Below are positions 50,523-58,790 of a DNA stretch of 64,000 nt, one piece after another (position 1 is the stretch's first letter; each line of letters starts with the position of its first letter). Origin of the DNA: Oscillospiraceae bacterium (GTDB taxonomy: Bacteria > Bacillota > Clostridia > Oscillospirales > Ruminococcaceae); contig JALEJQ010000031.1 in assembly GCA_022769565.1 (NCBI GenBank), positions 1 to 64,000 on the forward strand. Reading direction: 5' to 3'. A program made the position numbers and the translations under genes. Below the pieces are notes generated by a model. The model was given only the letters and a program-made list of their open reading frames with translations. It searched no databases and had not been told where the DNA came from.

Positions 50523-51515
50523 TTACTGCTTGTTCTGTATCTGATTTGCGGAAACGCTGCTGCTTGCGGCAACTTCCTTTATGGAAGTCGCAAGACCTGC
50601 AAGACCCTGTATCTCGGAGGGGATGATTATCTTTGTAGCCTTGCCGTCAGCAGCCTTACCGAATGCTTCAAGGCTCTTGAGAGCAATAACATTCTCGCTG
50701 GGGTTGCTTTCATTGAGCTTTACGATACTGTCTGCAAGCGCTTTCTGCACAAGCTCAATAGACTCAGCTTCGCCCTGCGCTTCAAGTATCTTCTGCTGTC
50801 TTACAGCGTCGGAACGGAGAATAAGCGCCTGCTTTTCAGCCTCAGCCTTAAGGATAGCTGCCTGCTTATCGGCCTCGGCACGAAGTATCTTGGACTCCTT
50901 TTCACCTTCCGCAACAAGTATCTGTGACTTCTTTTCACCCTCTGCCTGGAGTATCTTTTCACGACGCTCACGCTCTGCCTTCATCTGACGTTCCATGGCG
51001 TCCTGAATTTCTCTGGGAGGAAGAATGTTTTTAAGCTCAACTCTGTTGACCTTGATGCCCCAAGGGTCTGTTGCAACGTCAAGGAGGGAGGTAATCTTAG
51101 TGTTGATAACGTCACGGGAAGAAAGCGTTGCGTCAAGCTCCATTTCGCCGATGATGTTACGGAGAGTTGTTGCGGTAAGATTCTCAATTGCGGACATAGG
51201 ACGCTCAACGCCGTAGGTATACAGCTTTGCATCTGTTATCTGGAAGAAAACTACCGTGTCTATCTGCATGGTAACGTTATCCTTTGTGATAACGGGCTGA
51301 GGCTTGAAGTCTGCTACCTGCTCCTTGATGGAAACCTTTTTTGCTACCTTGTCGATAATGGGAACAACGTAGTGGGGACCTGTCTGAAGGGTCTTGCTGA
51401 AAGCGCCGAAGCGCTCAATGATGTAGACCTGTGCCTGGGGAACGAATTTGATGCCGCTTATAAGGATAATGATAACGATAAGCGCAAGAACGATAAGAAC
51501 TGTTAAACCTTCCAT
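50523..51515 (-). CDS. SPFH/Band 7 (stomatin/QmcA-like) membrane protein
   Basis: 330 aa. One N-terminal membrane helix (3-22), the SPFH domain (IERFGAFSKTLQTGPHYVVP, DVINTKITSLLDVATDPWGI), then a long Ala/Glu/Lys coiled coil (RERREKILQAEGEKKSQILV) and a C-terminal IPSEIQGLAGL-like segment. Such proteins form large membrane rings or scaffolds that organise microdomains and restrain proteases. It is cotranscribed with the NfeD-like gene 16 nt upstream; SPFH-NfeD pairs are a recurrent unit. Confidence 0.92.
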   Translation of the reverse strand: MEGLTVLIVLALIVIIILISGIKFVPQAQVYIIERFGAFSKTLQTGPHYVVPIIDKVAKKVSIKEQVADFKPQPVITKDNVTMQIDTVVFFQITDAKLYTYGVERPMSAIENLTATTLRNIIGEMELDATLSSRDVINTKITSLLDVATDPWGIKVNRVELKNILPPREIQDAMERQMKAERERREKILQAEGEKKSQILVAEGEKESKILRAEADKQAAILKAEAEKQALILRSDAVRQQKILEAQGEAESIELVQKALADSIVKLNESNPSENVIALKSLEAFGKAADGKATKIIIPSEIQGLAGLATSIKEVAASSSVSANQIQNKQ

Positions 51516-51531
51516 TGTAATACCTCTTTCT

Positions 51532-51981
51532 TTAATTTGTATTTTCAGCTTCTTTTTTAACGGACAGCTTTGCTCCTCTTACTTCAAGAACGGTGACGAC
51601 CGAGCCTTCGGGGATAATTTCGCCCGAATCGGAAACTGCGGTCCAGTCCACGCCGCCAAGCTTTACTCTGCCCTTGCCGTGCTCCGTGTCTATCTCCTCA
51701 ATGACAACTGCGCTTTTTCCAACCGAAAGCTCCGAGTTTGTGGGTATAAACTTACCCGGGAACAGCTTTTTGACAAGTGGTCTTGTGAAGATAAGAAGAA
51801 CTGCCGAAACAAGGACGAACAGCACCGCCTGAACAAGCACCGAAGCACCAAATGCGGCAGCAATAAGTCCGGCAACAGCTCCTGCGGCGAACCATATTGA
51901 AATAAGTGCGAATGTTGCAGCCTCCGCAAGCAATGCCGCAACAAGGACAACGATCCAGAATATCACCATAAATAAACTCAC
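51532..51981 (-). CDS. NfeD-like membrane protein
   Basis: 149 aa. Three to four closely spaced membrane helices in residues 1-75, then an OB-fold NfeD C-terminal domain (VGKSAVVIEEIDTEHGKGRV, KLGGVDWTAVSDSGEIIPEG). It is the short, protease-less NfeD type that pairs with SPFH proteins and is thought to bind or stabilise them. It is the first gene of the pair; the region upstream (51982-52271) is AT-rich with no clear promoter. Confidence 0.9.
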   Translation of the reverse strand: MSLFMVIFWIVVLVAALLAEAATFALISIWFAAGAVAGLIAAAFGASVLVQAVLFVLVSAVLLIFTRPLVKKLFPGKFIPTNSELSVGKSAVVIEEIDTEHGKGRVKLGGVDWTAVSDSGEIIPEGSVVTVLEVRGAKLSVKKEAENTN

Positions 51982-52204
51982 CTCACAAAGTTATGTCTGT
52001 ATTCTGACCTTGCAGGGGAAAATAACAATTGTTTAACCCTGTGTTTACATTTTAACATAAACAAACTGCAAACGCAAGCGTCTTTTTAGTTAAATTACAG
52101 TAAATTAGAACGTTTTTAGCCGAAATTTCAAATCGGGCTGCGCCGCTCTGAGCCGCTCTTACGCACATATGCTCTTGTTTTCTCCCGTATTCTCGTTTTT
52201 TCTC

Positions 52205-52245
52205 AAAATTGCGAAATCCGGCAAGCCGTTGTATGACCTGCCGGA
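52205..52245 (-). terminator. Candidate terminator after coaX
   Basis: TCCGGCA and TGCCGGA form a 7-bp stem with a 15-nt loop; on the minus strand it is followed by TTTCGCAATTTT. The U-tract is interrupted, so the strength is uncertain. Confidence 0.5.
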
Positions 52246-52271
52246 ATGTATTGTATCATTAGAGGTTCCCA

Positions 52272-53036
52272 TTATAAATTTTTATTGTAAATAACGATAA
52301 GCCCCTTTAGCAGAAGCTCGTCGTCGAGAATGATCTTGCGGTTACAGTATGGGATAATGCTGCCTGCAAGTCCGCCTGTGGCAACGACAGTGGCTTTCTC
52401 GCCAAGTTCGGCTTCTATGCGGTCGACTATGCCGTCAAGGCTTGCCGCCGTGCCGAAAAGTATGCCGCTTTTCATGCAGTCAACGGTGTTCCGTCCGATG
52501 ACCTTTTTCGGGGGAACAAGGTTTATTTTGGGCAGCTGTGAAGTGCCTGCGGTAAGGGCGTTAAGGGAAATATTCACTCCGGGGATTATCATTCCGCCAA
52601 GGTAATTTCCGTTTTTGTCTATGACAGAAGCGGTGGTGGCTGTACCCATATCGAAAATAATAAGGGGCAGCGGATATTCCGCAATTCCTGCCGCTGCGTC
52701 AACAACAAGGTCGCTTCCAAGCTGTGCAGGGTTGTCTATAACAATATTCACTCCCGTTTTTATTCCGGGACCTATTACCTTTGCTTCAACTCCGACTATC
52801 TTTTTCACAGCCTCGCTTATGGTATAGGTCACCGAGGGCACAACGGAAGAAATAATGGCTCCGCCAATGCTTTTTGGGTCTATGCCGTAAAGCTCCAGCA
52901 CCGTCTTGAAGGAAACTGCATATTCAAGAACGGTGTTGTCGGGCTTTGTTGAGATACGCTCCACAAATTTTATGTTCTTGTCCTCGCAGCAGCCTATAAC
53001 GATATTCGTATTTCCCACATCTATAGCTAAAATCAT
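52272..53036 (-). CDS. coaX: Type III pantothenate kinase
   Basis: Start set to ATG 53036 (MILAIDVGNTNIVIG), just after TTGGTGAT; 254 aa. ASKHA-fold type III enzyme with the phosphate loop AIDVGNTNIVIG, PAQLGSDLVVDAAAGI, DMGTATTASVIDKNGNYLGG (catalytic region) and GGLAGSIIPYC. It makes 4'-phosphopantothenate, the first step of CoA synthesis, and unlike type I/II kinases is not feedback inhibited and needs a monovalent cation. It follows an ECF S-component by 15 nt, suggesting uptake and phosphorylation of pantothenate together. Confidence 0.94.
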   Translation of the reverse strand: MILAIDVGNTNIVIGCCEDKNIKFVERISTKPDNTVLEYAVSFKTVLELYGIDPKSIGGAIISSVVPSVTYTISEAVKKIVGVEAKVIGPGIKTGVNIVIDNPAQLGSDLVVDAAAGIAEYPLPLIIFDMGTATTASVIDKNGNYLGGMIIPGVNISLNALTAGTSQLPKINLVPPKKVIGRNTVDCMKSGILFGTAASLDGIVDRIEAELGEKATVVATGGLAGSIIPYCNRKIILDDELLLKGLIVIYNKNL

Positions 53037-53051
53037 TTTTATCACCAAGTT

Positions 53052-53675
53052 TTAATCAGTTTTCTTTGCGGCTTTCGGGATAAGACCTGCTTTAAGCAAA
53101 GCCGTGCCTACTGCGCCCGTTAAAACCGTTGACGCTATCATTTCAAATACAGCGTTTATTCCAACAAAGGAGCAGATAAACAGCAGCACGTTTTTTCCAT
53201 CCATAAGTCCCTGTACATATTCGGTATTGCCGAAAAGCAGCACAAGAGCCGACATAAAAAACGCCGTGTTAAAGAAAGCGGAAAAGAAACCTGTTACAAA
53301 GCAGGATGCATAGCTGTTACAGAGCTTTGAAACGCCCTTGTAAATAAAGCCGATAAGCAGACCGTCCAGCATACGGGGAACAAATCTCTGTACAAACGCC
53401 AGGAAGGGATTAATGCTGAAAAGCATAGCGCCCATTCCGCTGGGAACGCCTATACCGAGGCACTGCAAAAAGCTGAGTATACCGAAAACGGCTCCCATGG
53501 CGGCTCCGCCTACGGGTCCGAGTATAACGGCAGCAAGTGCAACGGGGATAATGTTCAGGGTAATTGACAGCGGACCTATCGGTATCGTTCCTATAGGCGT
53601 GAACGAGAACACGAACAGTATCGCCGTCAGCAGTCCCATAAGGACTAACTGCTTTGTGTCGAATCTGGTTTTCAT
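53052..53675 (-). CDS. ECF transporter S component, probably for pantothenate
   Basis: 207 aa with six membrane helices, typical S-component features: LVLMGLLTAILFVFSFTPIG at the start and an AxxxA-like GGAAMGAVFGILSFLQ. The GxxG loops face outside. S components bind a vitamin and dock to a shared EcfAAT energy module encoded elsewhere. Cotranscription with coaX makes pantothenate the best guess, as for PanT; that is inference from context. Confidence 0.82.
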   Translation of the reverse strand: MKTRFDTKQLVLMGLLTAILFVFSFTPIGTIPIGPLSITLNIIPVALAAVILGPVGGAAMGAVFGILSFLQCLGIGVPSGMGAMLFSINPFLAFVQRFVPRMLDGLLIGFIYKGVSKLCNSYASCFVTGFFSAFFNTAFFMSALVLLFGNTEYVQGLMDGKNVLLFICSFVGINAVFEMIASTVLTGAVGTALLKAGLIPKAAKKTD

Positions 53676-53764
53676 ATTAAATTTTCCTCCTTGTTATTAT
53701 TCCCTTTCGGGATACAATACAATACTTTTATATTATAACACGTTTTTCTCCGTTTTGCAACGGG

Positions 53765-53812
53765 GGAGGAAAATTATTTGCCCTTGACAGGAGGAAAATT
53801 ATTTGCCCTTGA
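53765..53812. repeat. 25-bp tandem duplication
   Basis: GGAGGAAAATTATTTGCCC TTGA occurs twice, starting at 53765 and 53790, in the gap between the FAD oxidoreductase 3' end and the ECF S-component. Probably replication slippage; no function seen. Confidence 0.75.
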
Positions 53813-53815
53813 ACC

Positions 53816-55405
53816 TCACGGCTCAAACTCCTCAATTATCTTCACAGCCGCCTTCATTCCGTCCACGGCGGCAGACATTATGCCTCCTGCATAGCCTGCA
53901 CCCTCGCCGCAGGGATAAAGTCCCTCTGCGGAAAGTGACTGCATATTCTCTCCCCTCGTTATCCTTACGGGAGAGGAAGTCCTTGTTTCGGGCGCAGTCA
54001 TTACCGCCTTTCCGTCACCGAAGCAGCGCATTTTTCCTGCAAAGCTTTTAAGTCCGGCTTCAAGCATTTCCGAAACAAAATCGGGGAACAGCCTGCGGAA
54101 ATCGCACTCCTCCACACCTCTTGCATATGTTGGGGAAACGTCCGCTCCTTTAAGTGAGCCGCCGCCCCTTAAAAAGCTTTCCACCGTGCAGGCAGGCGCT
54201 TTATAGCTTCTTCCCGTAAGCTCAAAGGCACGGCGTTCTATGCTCCTTGCAAAATTCACACCGTCAAGGGGCGCATTTCCGTAATCCTCGGGAGATACCG
54301 ACACCGCAACTGCAGCGTTTGCATTCTCCCCGTCACGGGCAAACTCACTCATACCGTTGGTAACTATGGAAGCTCTCTCGCTTTGTGACGGCACCACCAT
54401 TCCTCCGGGACACATACAGAAGGTGTACACCCCTCTGCCGTTCCTGCGGTAGGAAAGCTGGTATTCCCCCTTGGGCAGAGCCTTGTTGTCATACTGCTTT
54501 CCGTACAAAGAGCGGTCGACTTCAACCTGCTTATGCTCTATTCTCGTTCCAACGGAAAAGGGCTTCGGCTCTATAAATATATTTCGTGAGATAAGCATTT
54601 CAAAGGTGTCTCTTGCGCTGTGTCCGGGAGCAAGTATAAGCGCTCCGCAGGGTATTTTCTCACCGTTTACCGTTATCGAGCGAACTCTGCCCCCCAAAAG
54701 CTCAATATCCGTCAGCTTTGAGCAGAACCGCACCTCTCCGCCCAGAGAAATTATCCGTTCTCTTACGCCCTTGACGATACCTCTCAGCTTGTCCGTGCCG
54801 ATATGGGGCTTGGCTTTTGTGAGTATTTCCTCAGGTGCGCCGAATTCCGCAAAGCGTTCAAGAACTCTGCGGCACATAGGATCCTTTATCCTTGTTGTCA
54901 GCTTGCCGTCGGAGAAGGTACCTGCTCCGCCCTCGCCGAACTGCACGTTAGTTTCCTCGTCAAGCTCCCCCCCCAGCCAAAAGCCTTCAACCGCCTTTAC
55001 TCTTTCCTCAACGGAGCCGCCTCTTTCAACAACAAGTGGCTTAAAGCCGTACTCCGCAAGGGTAAGCGCCGCAAACATTCCCGCGGGTCCGAAGCCTGCC
55101 ACCACAACACGGCCTTTCAGCGGCGTACTGCCTGTTTTTTCCGGCATAAGCTCGGCTTTTGCGTCTGTATAGGTGCAGCTGTCGCAATGCTCCGCAAGCC
55201 TTTTTTCCTCTTCTGCATTGTCAAGCTCCACCCATACGGAGGAAACAAGCCTTATATCGGCGTTATTCCTTGCATCAAGAGAGGTCTTGTGGACAGCCGC
55301 CAGCTTTGCTCCGCCCTTTATGCGCAGCTTTTTTAGAGCGGAGGAAATTATCTCGTCCTTTGAAGAATTTATGCCTGTTTTTATCTGTGAAACAATAAGG
55401 GGCAT
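53816..55405 (-). CDS. FAD-dependent oxidoreductase
   Basis: Start set to ATG 55405 (MPLIVSQIKTGINS) after AAGGAAAGGA; 529 aa. A small N-terminal domain (about 1-90) precedes a Rossmann FAD-binding motif (VVAGFGPAGMFAALTLAEYG, ERGG). Further typical segments are VQFGEGGAGTFSDGKL, CGALILAPGHSARDTFEML and the C-terminal GLYPCGEGAGYAGGIMSAAV. This matches the large family of uncharacterised NAD(P)/FAD-dependent dehydrogenases (YhdG/HI0933-unlike) common in Firmicutes; substrate unknown. It follows ybbR at a distance of 66 bp. Confidence 0.82.
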   Translation of the reverse strand: MPLIVSQIKTGINSSKDEIISSALKKLRIKGGAKLAAVHKTSLDARNNADIRLVSSVWVELDNAEEEKRLAEHCDSCTYTDAKAELMPEKTGSTPLKGRVVVAGFGPAGMFAALTLAEYGFKPLVVERGGSVEERVKAVEGFWLGGELDEETNVQFGEGGAGTFSDGKLTTRIKDPMCRRVLERFAEFGAPEEILTKAKPHIGTDKLRGIVKGVRERIISLGGEVRFCSKLTDIELLGGRVRSITVNGEKIPCGALILAPGHSARDTFEMLISRNIFIEPKPFSVGTRIEHKQVEVDRSLYGKQYDNKALPKGEYQLSYRRNGRGVYTFCMCPGGMVVPSQSERASIVTNGMSEFARDGENANAAVAVSVSPEDYGNAPLDGVNFARSIERRAFELTGRSYKAPACTVESFLRGGGSLKGADVSPTYARGVEECDFRRLFPDFVSEMLEAGLKSFAGKMRCFGDGKAVMTAPETRTSSPVRITRGENMQSLSAEGLYPCGEGAGYAGGIMSAAVDGMKAAVKIIEEFEP

Positions 55406-55471
55406 GAAGTCAGTCCTTTCCTTAAAGCAATGCCGCACAAAGCCGTAGTGCGGTATTTGTGCGGCGTTGCC

Positions 55472-56809
55472 TTAGCTTTTCAGTGTTACCGTAACGGTGG
55501 CCTTCGGCGAAAGAACGCCGTCTGAGCCTATGCACCATACATCATCGTAAGCAGGAGTTGAGAAGGTAACGGGGAACTTGTAATCCCTTGCCTCAAGCTC
55601 ATAGTTGATAAGGTCTATCTTTGATACAACGTCTATATAGGACAGCTTTTCTATGCTTTCCTCCGAGCCGATGAAGAACAGGGTGAAGCCGGAGGTTATA
55701 ATGTTGTAATCAAACTGGGGAGGAGCGTTGACCACCTGAACGGAGCTTCCCCTTATGGTCATAGTTATCTTGTAAAGTCCCTCACTTGGGCAGGTAACGG
55801 AAACGGTATCTATGCTGCTGAGGTTCTGGTATCCCTCGGGCAGGAAGTCCGCCGTGCTGAAGGTGAATACCGAGCCGATGTCCACCTCTCTCATATCAAT
55901 TGTGCCGATATTGAGGGAAGGAATATCCTTTATGGAATCCACAGGCGCAGCGACCTCAAGCTCCGAAACGGAGAAGGTCAGCTTTTCCATATAAGCGTCG
56001 GAATTGAAGCTTTCGGGTGCGTTGGATATTGTAACGGAAAGGGGCAGGGTCTGCTTCTGAAGAATGGGAATACTTACGTTGAAGCTGCTGCGGCTGAAGG
56101 TTATCTCTTCTTCATTCGATACGGGTATGCCCTTGCTGTATATCACAGGGTCGACCGCAGTATATTCATAGGTGCCCGACAGCTCGCCCTCTGCTTCAAT
56201 ATAGAAATAAACATCATTTATAGCATCAATTTCGTCCTTGGGACCTGTTACCTCTATCTTATCGGGAGCAATAACAACATCGTCTGCGTCGCTGATAAAG
56301 CCCTGCGCAATGTGAACGTTGTCCATAAGAGGACGAATAGATACCTCCTTGGTAATTATCTCGTCAAAATCCACGGTCACATATTCAATCGCCGAGGAAG
56401 GCTGGTCAGAAGGAGTGATTTTTGTAAGGGTAAAGTTCTTTCCGCTTGTACATTCCACATCAAGGGGCAGGCTGTAGCCATCGGCGTTGATAACATTTTC
56501 CGCCGAAGCCGTTACCTTAAGCTCATCTGCGGTAAGGTCGCCTATTTCTCCTCGTTCGCCCTTTATATAAACGTTGACCTCGGTAACGTTCTGGCTCACT
56601 ACTTGAAAGTTGTGCGCCTCGGCATAAGTACCCTGCATATCCACTGTTACGGGAACATTGTATATTACCCTGTCAATGGTAGGATAAGCGCTTACGGATA
56701 CCACGAACCATATAATGACCGCCGCAATGAGCGATAATATCTTTATGGTAAAATCTTTTTCAAAAAGGCGCTTAAAAAACGCTGTGACCGTATCAAGAAT
56801 TTCTTTCAT
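55472..56809 (-). CDS. ybbR: YbbR-domain protein (CdaR-like)
   Basis: 445 aa. One N-terminal membrane helix (about 22-42, ILSLIAAVIIWFVVSVSAYP) followed by four extracytoplasmic YbbR repeats, with the typical VYNVPVTVDMQG, RPLMDNVHIAQGFISD and SVTISNAPE-like repeated strands. YbbR/CdaR binds the diadenylate cyclase CdaA and tunes its activity. It overlaps cdaA by 17 nt. The usual next gene glmM is not present here. Confidence 0.92.
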   Translation of the reverse strand: MKEILDTVTAFFKRLFEKDFTIKILSLIAAVIIWFVVSVSAYPTIDRVIYNVPVTVDMQGTYAEAHNFQVVSQNVTEVNVYIKGERGEIGDLTADELKVTASAENVINADGYSLPLDVECTSGKNFTLTKITPSDQPSSAIEYVTVDFDEIITKEVSIRPLMDNVHIAQGFISDADDVVIAPDKIEVTGPKDEIDAINDVYFYIEAEGELSGTYEYTAVDPVIYSKGIPVSNEEEITFSRSSFNVSIPILQKQTLPLSVTISNAPESFNSDAYMEKLTFSVSELEVAAPVDSIKDIPSLNIGTIDMREVDIGSVFTFSTADFLPEGYQNLSSIDTVSVTCPSEGLYKITMTIRGSSVQVVNAPPQFDYNIITSGFTLFFIGSEESIEKLSYIDVVSKIDLINYELEARDYKFPVTFSTPAYDDVWCIGSDGVLSPKATVTVTLKS

Positions 56810-57740
56810 TGTCGCTGCCTCCGGAAATCACGCTGCCGCTTGTTTTTTTGCCGCCGAATATAGACTTCTTTTCTCCGGGATTCTTCGGAGGCTTCGGCGC
56901 TTTGGGCTGGCGCTGGGTCTTTTCGGGAATAAGTTTTGAGCGGAGATATTTTTTCAGGCTGTCTCTTGAAAAGCCTCTTTCAAGGGAACCGTTTTCCGCA
57001 ACGGAGATAACGCCTGTTTCCTCCGATACCGCAATAACTATAGCATCGGAGTTTTCGCTCATTCCTATTGCCGCACGGTGACGGGAGCCAAGCTGCTTGT
57101 TTATGCTCTCCTCCTTCTGAGGCTTGGGCAGGAAGCAGGCTGCGGCAAGAACGATACCGTCACGCATTATCACAGCACCGTCATGGAGAGGGGTGTTCTT
57201 GAAGAAAATGTTGCCGAAAAGCTCCTTTGAGGGTACGGCGTTGAGGATGGTGCCCGTGTCTATCTGTTCGCCCAGCTTTGATTCTCTTTCAATAACGATA
57301 AGAGCGCCCGTTGTAGTGGCGGAAAGATCCTCGCAGGCGTCGCACACGGCTTCAATGGCGGTGTTCCATTTTGCTGTAACGACATCATTGTTATCGCTGC
57401 CTATGGAGGATATAACGGGTATCTTCGTTATCTTGGAACGTCCCATTTTCTCAATGGTACGGCGAAGCTCAGGCTGGAAAAGGATAACGATAGCCAGCAG
57501 ACCTATGCTGAACAGGTTTTTCATAATATAAGCCATAGCCTTCATTTCAAAGAATTCCATTATGGCATAAGCTGCTATCAGTACGGCTACGCCTTTGAGA
57601 AGTCCGCCTGCACGGGTCTCCTTTACTATGGTTATGCCTTTATATATGATGACCGCAAGCACGGCAATATCAAGCAGATCCCAGAAGGTTATGGGCAGTA
57701 CGCTGTTAAGATACGACCGCATGGTATATAAAACATCCAA
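56793..57740 (-). CDS. cdaA: Diadenylate cyclase CdaA
   Basis: TTG start at 57740, 7 nt after GGCGGAG; 315 aa. Three membrane helices in residues 1-85, then the DAC domain with the catalytic DGA (KNTPLHDGAVIMRDG) and RHR (QLGSRHRAAIGMSE) motifs. It makes cyclic di-AMP from two ATP at the membrane, an essential second messenger for K+ and wall homeostasis. A ~50-residue C-terminal tail (KTQRQPKAPKPPKNPGEKKS) is basic and Pro-rich, longer than in Bacillus CdaA. Paired with ybbR as in the conserved cdaA-cdaR unit. Confidence 0.95.
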   Translation of the reverse strand: MDVLYTMRSYLNSVLPITFWDLLDIAVLAVIIYKGITIVKETRAGGLLKGVAVLIAAYAIMEFFEMKAMAYIMKNLFSIGLLAIVILFQPELRRTIEKMGRSKITKIPVISSIGSDNNDVVTAKWNTAIEAVCDACEDLSATTTGALIVIERESKLGEQIDTGTILNAVPSKELFGNIFFKNTPLHDGAVIMRDGIVLAAACFLPKPQKEESINKQLGSRHRAAIGMSENSDAIVIAVSEETGVISVAENGSLERGFSRDSLKKYLRSKLIPEKTQRQPKAPKPPKNPGEKKSIFGGKKTSGSVISGGSDNERNS

Positions 57741-57920
57741 AAATAACTCCGCCTTTCTGTATTATGAGTATCTTTAATTGTATCACAAAACAGGCGCTTT
57801 TTTCAATAGTATTATGTAAAATTTCGGGGCAAATTCAGACTTATTATACAAACCCCCGATGCTTATTATGTGCCAAACTCACAAAACAATAAAATATTAT
57901 CGAAAAACAATAAAAAACTA

Positions 57921-57949
57921 TTGACAAATGATAATTGCTATGGTATCAT
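57921..57949 (+). promoter_or_regulatory. Consensus promoter for the DUF2975-XRE operon
   Basis: TTGACA, 17 bp, TATCAT, with TGG before the -10 (extended). The predicted start near 57956 gives an unusually long, structured leader of about 145 nt. Confidence 0.75.
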
Positions 57950-57980
57950 ACAGTTACAGTCAAAAACAAAAGACCGGAGG

Positions 57981-58090
57981 TAAAGTTTGAAAATCCTTGA
58001 TTTTCAAACTACGAGTTTTGTTTATTCGGCTTCAAACTCAACAAGTTGAGTGCTCGATTTCCTTACGGAAATCACAAAACTCAGAAAGGA
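57981..58090 (+). ncRNA. Highly structured 5' leader of the DUF2975 operon
   Basis: Three local hairpins: TTTGAAAATC/GATTTTCAAA (57986-58008), ACTCAACAAGTTGAGT (58037-58052) and GATTTCCTTACGGAAATC (58056-58073). The last two are enclosed by AGTTTTGT (58014-58021) pairing with ACAAAACT (58074-58081), giving a branched fold that ends right at the AAAGGA ribosome site of the DUF2975 gene. This layout fits a cis-acting regulator of translation or a processing site. No known riboswitch class is recognised. Confidence 0.45.
57987..58049 (+). CDS. Candidate 20-codon leader peptide
   Basis: TTG start 6 nt after a perfect GGAGG (57976-57980). It reads MKILDFQTTSFVYSASNSTS and stops at TGA. It overlaps the first hairpin and half of the branched fold. 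No control codon cluster is obvious, but Ser/Thr make up nearly half of the last twelve residues. Translation through it would open the 5' hairpins. The strong ribosome site is the main evidence; it may also be a fortuitous short ORF. Confidence 0.4.
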   Translation: MKILDFQTTSFVYSASNSTS

Positions 58091-58102
58091 ATGATTATAA
58101 TT

Positions 58103-58552
58103 ATGAAGAAACTTAAATGGACAGAACCCATGTCGCTGCTGCTTTCAAGCGTTATTGTAAAAATACTTGCGGTGCTTTTTGCCGCAGCCTGCGTTTACGC
58201 TCCCTTTGCGGTGAAAGGCTTTGCAGACCAGCTCGGACTTAACATACCCCTGTTTATGACGGTTTTCTACCTCTGCGCAGTGTTTGCGTTCACGGCGCTG
58301 TTCTTCCTTAACAGGCTGCTTAAAAACATAAGAAAAGCCGAGATATTCATTGATGAAAATGTAAGGATACTGCGCATTTTGTCGTGGTGCTGCTATTTTG
58401 TGGGAATAACAATGGCGGTGTACAGCATATGGGAGTACCCGTTTATAGTAATTTCGGCAGCTGCAGCGTTCTTCGGACTTATTATAAGAGTGCTGAAAAA
58501 CGTGTTCCGCAAGGCCGTTGAGATACGGGAAGAAAACGACGGTACAATATGA
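58103..58552 (+). CDS. DUF2975-family membrane protein
   Basis: Start set to ATG 58103 (MKKLKWTEPMSLLLSS); the AAAGGA is 12 nt upstream, while the nearer ATG at 58091 has no spacing. 149 aa with four membrane helices (about 8-30, 45-68, 90-110, 115-135) and a short charged tail. It matches the DUF2975 family, almost always encoded directly upstream of a small XRE regulator, as here. Function of the family is unknown. Confidence 0.82.
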   Translation: MKKLKWTEPMSLLLSSVIVKILAVLFAAACVYAPFAVKGFADQLGLNIPLFMTVFYLCAVFAFTALFFLNRLLKNIRKAEIFIDENVRILRILSWCCYFVGITMAVYSIWEYPFIVISAAAAFFGLIIRVLKNVFRKAVEIREENDGTI

Positions 58553-58568
58553 ATTAGGAGAAATTGTT

Positions 58569-58790
58569 ATGGCAATAATAGTAAACCTTGACGTTGTTAT
58601 GGCGAAAAGGAAAATTTCCTCGGGAGAGCTTGCGGAAAAACTTGAAATAACCCCTGCGAACCTCTCCATACTTAAAACGGGAAAAGCAAAGGCTATCCGC
58701 TTTTCCACTCTGAACAGGCTTTGCGAGATACTTGACTGCAAGCCGGGAGATATTCTCGACTATGAGAAGGGAGATAATGAATATGACTGA
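58569..58790 (+). CDS. XRE-family regulator (YozG-like)
   Basis: Start set to ATG 58569, 9 nt after TAGGAG; 73 aa. Compact HTH: NLDVVMAKRKISSGELAEKL, recognition helix ITPANLSILKTGKAKAIRFS, and closing LCEILDCKPGDILDYE. It resembles the YozG-type partner of DUF2975 proteins and probably autoregulates the operon. It overlaps the next gene by 8 nt. Confidence 0.88.
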   Translation: MAIIVNLDVVMAKRKISSGELAEKLEITPANLSILKTGKAKAIRFSTLNRLCEILDCKPGDILDYEKGDNEYD

